A DNA stretch of 64,000 nucleotides from RPQJ01 sp963732415 (GTDB taxonomy: Bacteria > Pseudomonadota > Gammaproteobacteria > Steroidobacterales > Steroidobacteraceae). The notes below the pieces were generated by a model. It ran no database searches. It saw only the letters and a list, made by a program, of their open reading frames with translations, and was not told the origin of the DNA. The stretch covers positions 620,001-684,000 of the forward strand of contig CAVSZK010000019.1 of assembly GCA_963732415.1 (NCBI GenBank), read 5' to 3'. A program made the position numbers and the translations under genes. This document shows, piece by piece, positions 25,414 to 34,457 of this stretch. Every line of letters begins with the position of its first letter. Within the stretch, counting starts at the first letter, position 1.

Positions 25414-26993
25414 CCGCCGCCCGGTACGACGCGATCGTCATCGGCGCAGGCCACAATGGCCTGATCGCCGCCGCCTACCTTGCCCGCGCCGGCAAGAAGG
25501 TCGTCGTTCTCGAACGCAACGACTGGATCGGCGGCGCTACCTGCACACGAGAGATCTTCCCGGGGTACCGCTTCACGGAGTATTCCTACGTCGTGAGCCT
25601 GCTGCGCCCGGAGATCATCCGCGACCTCGAGTTGCCGCGGCACGGCCTCAAGATCCTGCCGCTGCCGAGCACGGTCACGCCGATGGACAACGGCGACTAC
25701 CTGGCCGGCTGGGACGACCACGACCTGACTCGACGCGAAATCTACCGTCACTCGCCACGCGACGCCGAGGCAACGGACGAGTACTCGAGGGTGATGGCGC
25801 GTGCCGCCAAGGCGATCAAGCCCATTCTCGGCATCGTTCCTCCCGATCCCTCCTCGATGAGCTGGCGCGAGCTCGCCAGAATGCTGAAACTCGGCCGCTA
25901 CGGCGCGAGCCTGAGCGACCAGGAGCGCTACCGGATTGCGAAGCTGACCACGCAGTCGGCAGGAGACCTGCTGGATGAATGGTTCGAATTCGACCCGCTC
26001 AAGGGCACCAAGTCCGCCAGCGGCATCATCGGCACCTTCCTCGGGCCGCGCTCGCCCGGCACCGCCTACGTGCTGCTGCACCACTACATGGGCGAGATCG
26101 ACGGTGCGTTCCGCGCCTGGGGCTTCGCCAAGGACGGCACCGGCGGCATCGCCGAAGCGATAGCACGCTCCGCCCGCGCACTCGGCGTCGAGGTCCGCAC
26201 CGGCGCGCCGGTCGCGAAGGTGCTGGTTAAGGGCGGCCACGCCAGTGGCGTGGCGCTCGAGAATGGTGACGAGCTCGAGGCCCGGGTCGTCATGTCCGCC
26301 GTGGACCCGAAGCGCAGCTTCCTGCAGCTCGTCGACCCAGAGCACTTCCCCGACGAATTTACCGAGGCGATCCGCGGGTTCCGTATCCGGGGCTCGTCGG
26401 GCAAGGTAAACATCGCGCTGTCGGAGCTGCCGCAATTCACCTGCCTGCCGGGCGTAGGACCCCTGCACCGCGGCGCTATCTCGTTCAGCCCGAGCGTGGA
26501 CTACATCGAGCGCGCCTACGACGACGCCAAGTACGGGCAGTTCTCGCGGCGTCCGTACATCGACGCGATCATCCCATCGATGATCGACCGCGACATGGCA
26601 CCGCCGGGGCACCACGTGATGTCCTGTTTCGTGCAGTACGCGCCCTACGACATCGACGGCGGCTGGGACGATGCAAAGCGCGAGGCCTTCGGCGAGACGG
26701 TGATCTCGACGATCGAGCGCTACGCGCCGAACATCCGGCGAGCCATCGTGGGCAAGCAGGTCATCACGCCCAAGGACATCGAGAGCATGGCCGGCATAAC
26801 GGGCGGCAACATCTTCCACGGCGAACTGCTGCTGCACCAGTTGTTCTTCCTGCGCCCGGCCCCGCAGTGGGCCGACTACCGGACGCCGCTTCGCGGCTAC
26901 TATTACGGCGCCTCGGGCGCGCATCCGGGCGGCGGCATCATGGGTGCGAACGGCAGGCTCGCCGCGATGGAAGTACTCAAGGACTGGCGGTAG
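25398..26993 (+). CDS. FAD-dependent oxidoreductase, phytoene-desaturase/PYROXD2-like (1)
   Basis: 531 residues. The N-terminal dinucleotide fold is plain (A-I-V-I-G-A-G-H-N-G-L-I-A-A-A-Y-L), with V-V-V-L-E-R-N-D-W-I-G-G-A-T-C near 35 for FAD. The C-terminal FAD segment is Y-Y-G-A-S-G-A-H-P-G-G-G-I-M-G-A-N-G. The family is NAD(P)/FAD-dependent oxidoreductases related to carotenoid desaturases and human PYROXD2; substrates of bacterial members are mostly unknown. ATG at 25398 overlaps the GcvT-like gene; a GTG at 25410 would give GTGA coupling. Second gene of a three-gene unit. Confidence 0.88.
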   Translation: MEKKVTAARYDAIVIGAGHNGLIAAAYLARAGKKVVVLERNDWIGGATCTREIFPGYRFTEYSYVVSLLRPEIIRDLELPRHGLKILPLPSTVTPMDNGDYLAGWDDHDLTRREIYRHSPRDAEATDEYSRVMARAAKAIKPILGIVPPDPSSMSWRELARMLKLGRYGASLSDQERYRIAKLTTQSAGDLLDEWFEFDPLKGTKSASGIIGTFLGPRSPGTAYVLLHHYMGEIDGAFRAWGFAKDGTGGIAEAIARSARALGVEVRTGAPVAKVLVKGGHASGVALENGDELEARVVMSAVDPKRSFLQLVDPEHFPDEFTEAIRGFRIRGSSGKVNIALSELPQFTCLPGVGPLHRGAISFSPSVDYIERAYDDAKYGQFSRRPYIDAIIPSMIDRDMAPPGHHVMSCFVQYAPYDIDGGWDDAKREAFGETVISTIERYAPNIRRAIVGKQVITPKDIESMAGITGGNIFHGELLLHQLFFLRPAPQWADYRTPLRGYYYGASGAHPGGGIMGANGRLAAMEVLKDWR

Positions 26994-27001
26994 GCCCCAA
27001 C

Positions 27002-28519
27002 ATGACGAAACCCGACGTCATCGTCATCGGCGCTGGCCACAACGGCCTCGTTTCCGCCGCCTACCTGGCGAAGGCCGGCCGCAAGGTGCTGGTGCTCGAG
27101 CGCCGCAGCATGCCTGGCGGGCAGCTGGCCGCAAACGCGTCGCCGGCTTCCTTCGCTGCACAGTCGCTGCGCCCGGGCGGCCGCCTCCGCGCCGACATCG
27201 TGGCCGATCTCAACCTCGCACGGCACGGCTATGTGGTGGACTCCCCATCGATCCCGGCCTATGTATCAGCGCTGCCGGACGGCGACCTGCTGCGGCTGTC
27301 GGCCAGCGCCGACGACGCGGCCACGCTCGAATCGATCCGCAGGCTGTCTGCGCGCGACGCGGATCGGTGGCCCGAGTTTGTCCGATTCATGGACACCGCG
27401 GCGGACTTCCTCGACCTGGCGCAACGCACTCCGATGCCGCGCCTGGCCAATGCCGACATTCGTGCGGAAGGCCGGCCGCTTGCGACACTCGCGTGGAAAC
27501 TGCGCAGGCTCGGACGCAAGGACATGTTCCGTGTAATGCGCTGCCTGTCGATGTCCGCACAGGAATTCGGCGAGGAGTGGTTCGAGTCGGAGCCGCTGAA
27601 GGCCGCGCTCGGCGCACTTGCGATACACGGCGTGACCATGGGATCGATGTCGGCCGGCGGCGGCTACATGCTGATCCACAACTGGCTCAATCGTGGCGGT
27701 CCTGCGCACCGACCGGTCTCCGGCGGCACTGGCCAAATCGCCGAGTCGCTGGTCGCGGCGCTCGAAGCTGCTGGCGGGCAGCTGCGCACCGATGCACCCG
27801 TCGCACAGGTCCTGGTCGACAGGCAACAGGCCCGCGGCGTGCGCCTCGAAAGCGGCGAGGAAATCAGTGCCCCCATCGTCTTATCGGGCGCCGATCCGCG
27901 CCGCACGCTGCTCGGACTGGTAGGGGCACCCGAGCTGCCGCCGGAGTTCGTGTGGCAGGTTCAGTCGATCAAGATGCGCGGCTCGGTGGCGAAGCTGCAC
28001 GTACGCACCGAGGGCGGCCACGGCCTCCCCGAAGGCACGCTGGCCATTGCGCCGACGCTCAAGTACCTGGAGCGCGCCTACGATGCGGCGAAGTACGGCG
28101 AGATGTCGCGCGAGCCGTACCTCGAAATCACGACTTCGGGTGACGTCGTGTCCATCCATTTCCAGTTTGCCCCGTACCTGCTTCGACAGTGCGATTGGGA
28201 TGAGCGCCGCGCGGCGCTCGAAAGCCTGGCCATCGACACCGTCGCCGCCCGCTTCCCCGGCTTTCGCGAACGTGTCCGCGAGGTCCAGTCGATCACACCG
28301 CACGACCTCGAGCGGACCTGGGGTCTAACCGAGGGCGACCTGAACCATGGCCAGTTGATCCTGGACCAGCTCATGTTCATGCGGCCCATGCCGGGTTGGT
28401 CCGATCACCGCACACCGGTGGACGGCCTGTTCCTGTGCGGCAGCGGCGTGCATGGTGGTGGTGGCCTGAGCGGCGCGAGCGGCCGGAATGCCGCAAGAGC
28501 GGTGCTCAGGTCGCGCTAG
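27002..28519 (+). CDS. FAD-dependent oxidoreductase, phytoene-desaturase/PYROXD2-like (2)
   Basis: 505 residues, a diverged paralogue of the preceding gene and starting 8 bp after it. FAD-binding: V-I-V-I-G-A-G-H-N-G-L-V-S-A-A-Y-L at the N-terminus and C-G-S-G-V-H-G-G-G-G-L-S-G-A-S-G-R-N at the C-terminus. Middle regions align with the neighbour (Y-D-A-A-K-Y-G-E-M-S-R-x-P-Y and W-x-L-T-x-G-x-L/N), so the pair may form a heterodimer or act on two steps of one pathway; this is inference. Start at 27002 is chosen because homology begins there; longer readings run through the other gene. Its stop overlaps the convergent permease gene by four bases. Confidence 0.88.
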   Translation: MTKPDVIVIGAGHNGLVSAAYLAKAGRKVLVLERRSMPGGQLAANASPASFAAQSLRPGGRLRADIVADLNLARHGYVVDSPSIPAYVSALPDGDLLRLSASADDAATLESIRRLSARDADRWPEFVRFMDTAADFLDLAQRTPMPRLANADIRAEGRPLATLAWKLRRLGRKDMFRVMRCLSMSAQEFGEEWFESEPLKAALGALAIHGVTMGSMSAGGGYMLIHNWLNRGGPAHRPVSGGTGQIAESLVAALEAAGGQLRTDAPVAQVLVDRQQARGVRLESGEEISAPIVLSGADPRRTLLGLVGAPELPPEFVWQVQSIKMRGSVAKLHVRTEGGHGLPEGTLAIAPTLKYLERAYDAAKYGEMSREPYLEITTSGDVVSIHFQFAPYLLRQCDWDERRAALESLAIDTVAARFPGFRERVREVQSITPHDLERTWGLTEGDLNHGQLILDQLMFMRPMPGWSDHRTPVDGLFLCGSGVHGGGGLSGASGRNAARAVLRSR

Positions 28520-29844
28520 CGCGCGTCTGGCTGGCGCCTGGCCCGTATCAGCCAGTAGACCGGCACTCCCAGCGCTGCAAGTGCCAGGCCCCACAGGAAC
28601 GGTTCGCGTCCCATGCCGAACAGGGCGAAAACAACGTAGGCGCTGCCGAGGATGCCGAGCACCATCAGGTCACGCGACGGCCGGGCCTGCCCCCTCCTCC
28701 ACAGTACGATCAGCGCCAGCGCGCAACAAAGGTAGAGCGGCAGGTTCGCAGCCGTCACCACCAGTGTCAGGAACGTGAATCCCTCGACCAGTGACTTGCT
28801 GTAGTTCATCAGCACCATCGCGGTCGCAAGGATTCCCGTGACAACCAGGCCCGCCATCGGCGCGCCGCGACTATTCTGCGCGTCGAGCCGGCGTGGCAGC
28901 AGGCCGTGGCTGGCCATGGTCCGCGTCAGCTCGCTCGCCAGCAGTGTCCAGCCGTTCAGGGCGCCAAGTCCGCTCACGACGACGAAGACTGCGAGCCAGC
29001 GGCCGCTACCCACGCCGAGGAACCGGTTGAGAAGGTCAACGAACGGGGCCTCGGACGTCGCGAGTTCCTGCTGCGGAATCAGCATGATCGCAACGGCTGA
29101 TACGGCCACGTAAATAATGGCGGTGAGCAGAGTGCCGGCCATCGTCGCGCGGGGAATTGTCCGCCCCGCGTCGCGCACACGCCCGGCCGGGACAGTCGCC
29201 GACTCGACGCCGAGCATCGCGTAGAGCGCGATAGTCGAGGCCGCCAGCATTCCGCCGAAGCTCAACGGAGTCGTCGGCGGGTTCTGCACATAGGCAGACG
29301 GCTCGCTGAACAGCAGCCAGGCGCCGAGCAGGATGATTACCGCCATCGGCACCAGTTTCAGCACCGTCGTCACGACCTGCACCTGGCCACCGGTCCTGAC
29401 GCCGAGCAGGTTCAGCGCAACGAACAACCAGAGCAGTGCAAGCGCGAGCGCCAGCGGCGGGACCCCGGCTAGCTGCGGCACCGCAGTGGCAAGATACCCC
29501 ACGATTCCGACCGCCAGCGCCGCGTTCGTGATCCAGCACGAGATCCAGTAGCACCACAACGCCAGGAATGCCGGCCACTCGCCCAGCGTTGAACGCATGT
29601 ACGCATATGGGCCGTCGGCCTCTGGAAACATCCGGGCCAGTCGCGCGAACACCCGTGCGAGCACCGTCATGCCGGTGACAGTGATGCCCCAGCCTATCAG
29701 CGCGTTGAATCCATAGGGCGCGAGCGATGCTGGCAACAGGAAGATTCCCATGCCGATCGTGTTACCGACAACCAGCGCCGTGCACATCCAGAATCCGAGT
29801 TCCCGGCCCGGTCCACCGCTCGCGGTAGTGTTCTGCGCGTTCAT
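28516..29844 (-). CDS. APC-superfamily amino acid permease
   Basis: 442 residues with twelve predicted membrane helices. The family hallmarks are G-N-T-I-G-M-G-I-F-L-L-P in helix 1, A-R-M-F-P-E-A-D-G-P-Y-A-Y in helix 2/3, and A-M-L-G-V-E-S-A-T-V-P in helix 6. The closest general types are basic amino acid/polyamine antiporters and amino acid:cation symporters; substrate not readable. It is translationally coupled to the Rieske gene (ATGA at 29841-29844), implying it imports or exports something tied to that enzyme. Confidence 0.88.
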   Translation of the reverse strand: MNAQNTTASGGPGRELGFWMCTALVVGNTIGMGIFLLPASLAPYGFNALIGWGITVTGMTVLARVFARLARMFPEADGPYAYMRSTLGEWPAFLALWCYWISCWITNAALAVGIVGYLATAVPQLAGVPPLALALALLWLFVALNLLGVRTGGQVQVVTTVLKLVPMAVIILLGAWLLFSEPSAYVQNPPTTPLSFGGMLAASTIALYAMLGVESATVPAGRVRDAGRTIPRATMAGTLLTAIIYVAVSAVAIMLIPQQELATSEAPFVDLLNRFLGVGSGRWLAVFVVVSGLGALNGWTLLASELTRTMASHGLLPRRLDAQNSRGAPMAGLVVTGILATAMVLMNYSKSLVEGFTFLTLVVTAANLPLYLCCALALIVLWRRGQARPSRDLMVLGILGSAYVVFALFGMGREPFLWGLALAALGVPVYWLIRARRQPDAR

Positions 29845-30959
29845 CCGGCAACCCCCAGTGCGCCGCCGGCGGTTGCACTGCCAATCTGCGCACTTTCCTC
29901 GAGCGCATAGGCTTCGCGCAGTCTCTGGTGGAAATGCCAGACTCCGCCCTCGCGCCCGGGGCTCAATCGGCCCGCTTCGTAGAATCCGGACTCGAGTCCA
30001 CGCTGCACCGCCTCGCAGATCGCAACATCCTCGTGCTGGACCGCGTCGCTGAACGCACGATCCTCGTCGATCCGGGCCATGGCGCCTGGATCCTGCAGGT
30101 AGTAGTAGTCGAACTCCACCCGGCAACGACCCGGTCCCAGCGGCAGCACCCGATTGGTCTGCATGCGCCCCGGCATCACGTTCAACATCACGTTGGGATA
30201 GATGAAGAAATAGAGCGCCTCGCCGTCCCCATATATGGCGTCGGCGTTGCGCAGCGGCGAATGCTGAAGCGAATACCATTCGAAGGTTTCCGTCTCGTAG
30301 GCGCGGTAGTCCAGCAGCCGCGACAGTCCCGGATGCACGAGTGGCAGGTGATAGCCCTCGAGGAAATTATCAACGTACGCCTTCCAGTTGCAGGACACGT
30401 CGAATATGTCGCGCCGCGTGAATCTCATCGCCGCAAGGTCCACGGGCTCGATGCGCCGCGCAATACCGGAATACACGGCATCGAAGGCCGGCACCTCGTC
30501 ATGCAGTGCGACGAACACCAGGCCCTGCCACTCCCTGACGCGCAGCGGCGGCAGCCGTATGTCGCCCATGGCGAAGTCCTCCGCGTCCTGCATCTCGGGC
30601 GCGCCGATCAGCCTGCCCTCGTGGTCGTAGAGCCAGCCGTGGTACTTGCAGCGCAGGTTATGCATGCCCTTGCCGCTGCAGTGCGCGAGCGGGCCGGCCC
30701 GGTGCCGGCAGACGTTGGGAAATGCCCTCAGCACGCCGTCGCGGCCGCGCAGCACGATCACCGGTGTCCCCGCCAGGTTCTCGACCACGTGATCACCCGC
30801 CTCGGCCAGCTGCTCGCGGTGCGCGACCAGTTGCCACGACCGCGCAAAGACCGCGCGCCGGTCTGTTTCATGCGCCGTCTGGCCGACATAGCGCCGGGAT
30901 TCGAGGGCGCGGGCCCTGCGAAGCGCACCGACCGGGGGAGAACTCATGCTGGCATTCAT
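29841..30959 (-). CDS. Rieske-type aromatic-ring-hydroxylase-family oxygenase (GbcA/choline-monooxygenase-like)
   Basis: 372 residues. The Rieske 2Fe-2S ligands are Cys84, His86, Cys104 and His107 (V-C-R-H-R-A and C-K-Y-H-G-W). The mononuclear iron site is D-N-F-L-E-G-Y-H-L-P-L-V-H-P, giving His204 and His209. The spacing and E-G-Y-H-L-P pattern match the oxygenases that demethylate quaternary amines (glycine betaine, carnitine) and plant choline monooxygenase more than ring dioxygenases. Such enzymes need a ferredoxin reductase partner; none is present in the window. Start at 30959 has GAAGGA upstream. A link to the GcvT-like and flavoprotein genes (N-demethylation) is inferred from context. 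Confidence 0.88.
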   Translation of the reverse strand: MNASMSSPPVGALRRARALESRRYVGQTAHETDRRAVFARSWQLVAHREQLAEAGDHVVENLAGTPVIVLRGRDGVLRAFPNVCRHRAGPLAHCSGKGMHNLRCKYHGWLYDHEGRLIGAPEMQDAEDFAMGDIRLPPLRVREWQGLVFVALHDEVPAFDAVYSGIARRIEPVDLAAMRFTRRDIFDVSCNWKAYVDNFLEGYHLPLVHPGLSRLLDYRAYETETFEWYSLQHSPLRNADAIYGDGEALYFFIYPNVMLNVMPGRMQTNRVLPLGPGRCRVEFDYYYLQDPGAMARIDEDRAFSDAVQHEDVAICEAVQRGLESGFYEAGRLSPGREGGVWHFHQRLREAYALEESAQIGSATAGGALGVAG

Positions 30960-31027
30960 TGCGGCGGCATCCTTCGCTAAGCTCGCGGTCGGGCATTGTC
31001 CGCGATAACACACTGCAGGAGCCACCA

Positions 31028-31875
31028 ATGATTCGAAGCACAGCTGCCCTGGTCCTGCTCGCTGCCTGCGGCATCGCAATCGCGGACGGTCCGCGGGCCC
31101 GCGACCTGGGTGTGCCATTCGACGGCGCGCCGGGACCGCGTGGCTCGACGAGTCGGGACAGCTCGAGGGACCGGTGATGCTGACCAACACCCACAGCGTG
31201 GGCGTGGTACGCGATGCGGTCATCGCATGGCGCATTCGCGCCGGCGGCCCTGATGTGTCCGGATACTGGTGGTCACTGCCTGTGGTCGCGGAAACCTGGG
31301 ACGGCGACCTGAACGACATCAACGGCTTTCACGTGCGCCCCGAGCACGCCTGGCGAGCGCTCGACGAGGCCTCGGGCGGCCCGGTCGCGGAAGGCAACGT
31401 CGGCGGCGGTACCGGCATGACCTGCCACGAATTCAAGTGCGGGATCGGCACCGCGTCGCGGCGCGTCGTGGCGGGTGACCAGAAGTACACGCTCGGCGCC
31501 TTGGTGCAGGCGAATTACGGCACGCGCGACACGTTGCGGATCGCCGGTGTGCCGGTCGGACAGGACCTTCCGGTCACTGACACCGGGGGCCCGCACGGCG
31601 ATTCGGGATCGATCATCGTGGTGCTCGCAACCGACGCTCCGCTGCTTGCGACGCAACTCAGGCGAGTTGCGAAGCGGGCAGCGCTAACGCTGGGCAACGA
31701 CTACCTCGATCCGCTGTTCGCCGCGGCCGTGCAGGCGACCGAGGAAGCGATCGTCAATGCGATGGTAGCCGCGCGCGACATGCACGGCCAGGACGGACAT
31801 TTCACGCCAGCCATGCCGCACGACCGACTGGTCGAACTGCTGAAGCGCTACGGGCGATACGCCCCGCCGCCCTGA
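31028..31875 (+). pseudogene. Decayed P1-family (DmpA/BapA-like) aminopeptidase
   Basis: The frame opens at ATG 31028 with GCAGGA upstream and a lipoprotein-like export signal (L-L-A-A-C), then R-A-R-D-L-G-V-P-F-D-G-A-P-G-P, the usual start of this family, and stops at 31177 in frame 2. The rest continues in frame 1 from about 31141 (W-L-D-E-S-G-Q-L-E-G-P-V-M-L-T-N-T-H-S-V-G) to 31875. About 80 residues that normally sit between these two blocks are missing, with a frame change. A second gap is likely after A-A-L-T-L-G, where a G-S-G-D-I-F type segment is expected before D-Y-L-D-P-L-F. The auto-cleavage site region G-D-S-G-S-I-I-V-V remains. Intact relatives are ~370 residues and process N-terminal, often beta-linked, amino acids. 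Confidence 0.75.
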
Positions 31876-34457
31876 TTCGGCGCGGCAGCGGCACCAGCGC
31901 CCGTCGCGGCCCCCGCGCCGCTTCCCGTTGCAAGCGCGGCGTAGCCCGCCCGCGCCTGCTCAAGGTAGGCAAACGTCGATTGCCTCTCGCGCTCGTCGTT
32001 GAAATCGGCGGTCCGCGCGCGGGTCTCGTCGATGACCCGGTCGAGCCAGGTGACGAAGTACGCTGCGTCCTGGCTTGCATCCGGGCGCTGCCCGAAGCCC
32101 TCGAGGTACACAGGGCTCGTGGTCGCGTAGGGGTAGATGTCCATTACCAGTGGATCGGCGTGCTCATTCCACGCGCGCAGCACGATCCAGCCGTCACCTT
32201 CGACATCCAGCTCACCTTCTCCGTCGAAACTGCGCCGGTCGCCTGCCAACGTGAAGCTGCGCAGCACCTTGCTGTTCTGCACCAGCTCGAGGTGGTCCAC
32301 GGGTACCGGCGATCGCATCGCCACCGAAAATAGGTGCCTGGCACCTGTTTTTTCCAGGGTGTCGCCGGGCCGGGCGCCACCGATCTCGAGGCCGAGCAGC
32401 GGGCCGTTGGTCGCGAAACTTCGCCCCTGCTTGATCGCGATGCGAGCGGCGTCGGGATCGAGCTTGCCGTCGGTGTCCAGGAAAACCCGGTTCAGGCCGA
32501 CAGGGCCGCGCAGCGACGCGTAGTTCGCCATCGCGTCGGTGCCGGCGCCGGCGGGTAGGCGAAATCCGAGGTTCAGCAACCGGTACCAGACGTCGGCCGT
32601 CGCCTTGTGGTCTGAAAACGCCACTACCTCGATGTAGTCGACCTTGCCTGCGAAAACGTCGGCCGGCAAAGCGCTGCTCAGCGATTTCTCCTTATCCGGA
32701 ACCACCGGGAAGTCGAACGGGTGCACGTAGCCCACCAGCCCGCCCTGCCGGTGCGCAAGATCAGCGATGACGCCGTTGTACGGATACGGACTCGCCATCG
32801 CGGTGTGACGATACGCGGCGAAGTCCGGCGTGATCAGGTGATCGGAGAGGTGCAGCAGCCCGAGGTGCCCCCAGTAGCTGGTGTGAAATTCCTGCGACTG
32901 CAGAATCACGACCTTGTCCGTGCTCGCAGGGTCGGTGCCGGGGCGAAACACGGCGATGTCCGGGATGCGCTCTTCCTTGTTGACGATCACGTTGTAGACG
33001 AGGTCCAGGTCCTCGGCCTCGGCCTGCGCTGCGAGGTGTTCCGGCGTGTTGCGGTACTGCCCGCCATAGTTCATGTGCACGTGCAGGTCCGCGCTGACCC
33101 AGCGCCCGAATTTCGTCGGCAGGTCGCGGCGCACCAGCTCCGCACGAAGGCTCGCGTCGCTGCCCGGCGGGACATGGACGGATTTCGTCCAGGGCACCAC
33201 TGCGAACCCGTGCTGGATGGTGACTGACGCGGCTCCGGCCGGCAGTTCGACCTCACAGGGCGGCGAGCAGTGGAAGTAGCGGGTCTCCTGCGACTGGCGG
33301 CTGCGGTCGAAGCCGTCGTCGCCATGCATCCATGCGTCGCGCGGCGCGTAGGCACGCCCGTCGCTCGCCACTACGGACACTCTCGCCGCCGTGCGCCGTC
33401 CAGCGAAATCGACGATATCGATCGAGAGCTTCGCGTGCGGCGTCATGTATTGCCGCTGCAATGCGACTATCTCGCGTCGCTCACCGCCGACCACGTCCTG
33501 GACCACCAGTCTCGTGTTGCCATGCTCGTTGCTGACGTACAGCACGCGGGAACCGTCCGGCGACCAGCGCGCGTTGCGGTTGTCGAATTCACCGAAGGTC
33601 AGCGGCAACGGCGCCGCGCCGTCCGTGGTCGTAAGCCACAGCTGGTGCCACTGGCGTCCGCGGTAGCTGCTGTAGAGCAGTCTCGGACCCGACGGCGCCT
33701 GCTCCGGATGTGCACTCCACGTGGTCTCCTCTCTCAGTACCTTGCGGCGCTCACCCGGGTTCGCGACCGGCACGGCCCACAGGTCGCCCGATCCCCAAGG
33801 CACCTCGGGATTGCTCACGATGTAGATCGTCGATCCATCCGGCGACCACGACGGATTCACCGCGTGGTCGAACGCCGAGTAGTAATAGCGGTCGACCATG
33901 CTGCGACGCTCTCCGAGCAGCGGGCGAGCCCCGCGCAAACCGCCGGCGCCGATGTCGGCGACGAACAGGTTGAAGTGCCCGGTACCCCGGGTCGAAATCC
34001 AGGCCAGCCGGCTGCCGTCCGGCGACAGGCGCGGTTCGACATTGACGTCGCCACCGGTCGTAAGCTGCTCCTCCCGTCCGCTGGCCAGGTCCAGGCGCCA
34101 GAGTTCGACCGAGCCACCGTCGTAGCGTGCGAACACGACGTGGCGCCCGTCGCGCGACACGTCCGGCTGGTAATCGTAGGCACCACGTGCGTGGGTGATC
34201 TCCGTCGCCGCGGTCGAATCGATCGCCTGCTTCCAGAGCGATCCGCCCATGCTGTACACGAGCCCCGCGCCATCCGGGGTGAAGCTCGCCGAAGATGGCC
34301 CGGTGGTGAGCTGCGGCAGGTAGAGCTCGCGCCAGTAGTAACTGTGCGGCAGGTCGACCTGCTTCATCACCGGCTCGCGATCGGCGCGGGCCACGCCGAC
34401 TGCGGCGAGACACGAAAGGACCGCGAGCGATGCGACCGCGAGCGACCGCCGCCTCAA
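31848..34457 (-). CDS. Exported TolB-propeller / PHP-type (CehA/McbA-like) metallohydrolase
   Basis: 869 residues. A signal peptide (~1-26) is followed by WD40-like/TolB beta-propeller repeats (~35-370, repeated L-S-P-D-G-S-R and W-S-P-D-G-S) and then a PHP-like metal-dependent hydrolase (~430-770). The metal site motifs are S-A-D-L-H-V-H-M-N, Q-S-Q-E-F-H, G-Y-V-H-P-F-D and G-A-G-T-D-A-M. The CehA/McbA family hydrolyses ester or carbamate bonds, but most members are uncharacterised. The start is TTG at 34457: it overlaps the stop of the aminotransferase gene (TTGA), has AGGGGG upstream and gives a perfect signal peptide. It ends the six-gene minus-strand operon. Its 3' end overlaps the P1-peptidase remnant by 28 bases. 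Confidence 0.82.
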   Translation of the reverse strand: MRRRSLAVASLAVLSCLAAVGVARADREPVMKQVDLPHSYYWRELYLPQLTTGPSSASFTPDGAGLVYSMGGSLWKQAIDSTAATEITHARGAYDYQPDVSRDGRHVVFARYDGGSVELWRLDLASGREEQLTTGGDVNVEPRLSPDGSRLAWISTRGTGHFNLFVADIGAGGLRGARPLLGERRSMVDRYYYSAFDHAVNPSWSPDGSTIYIVSNPEVPWGSGDLWAVPVANPGERRKVLREETTWSAHPEQAPSGPRLLYSSYRGRQWHQLWLTTTDGAAPLPLTFGEFDNRNARWSPDGSRVLYVSNEHGNTRLVVQDVVGGERREIVALQRQYMTPHAKLSIDIVDFAGRRTAARVSVVASDGRAYAPRDAWMHGDDGFDRSRQSQETRYFHCSPPCEVELPAGAASVTIQHGFAVVPWTKSVHVPPGSDASLRAELVRRDLPTKFGRWVSADLHVHMNYGGQYRNTPEHLAAQAEAEDLDLVYNVIVNKEERIPDIAVFRPGTDPASTDKVVILQSQEFHTSYWGHLGLLHLSDHLITPDFAAYRHTAMASPYPYNGVIADLAHRQGGLVGYVHPFDFPVVPDKEKSLSSALPADVFAGKVDYIEVVAFSDHKATADVWYRLLNLGFRLPAGAGTDAMANYASLRGPVGLNRVFLDTDGKLDPDAARIAIKQGRSFATNGPLLGLEIGGARPGDTLEKTGARHLFSVAMRSPVPVDHLELVQNSKVLRSFTLAGDRRSFDGEGELDVEGDGWIVLRAWNEHADPLVMDIYPYATTSPVYLEGFGQRPDASQDAAYFVTWLDRVIDETRARTADFNDERERQSTFAYLEQARAGYAALATGSGAGAATGAGAAAAPNQGGGAYRP

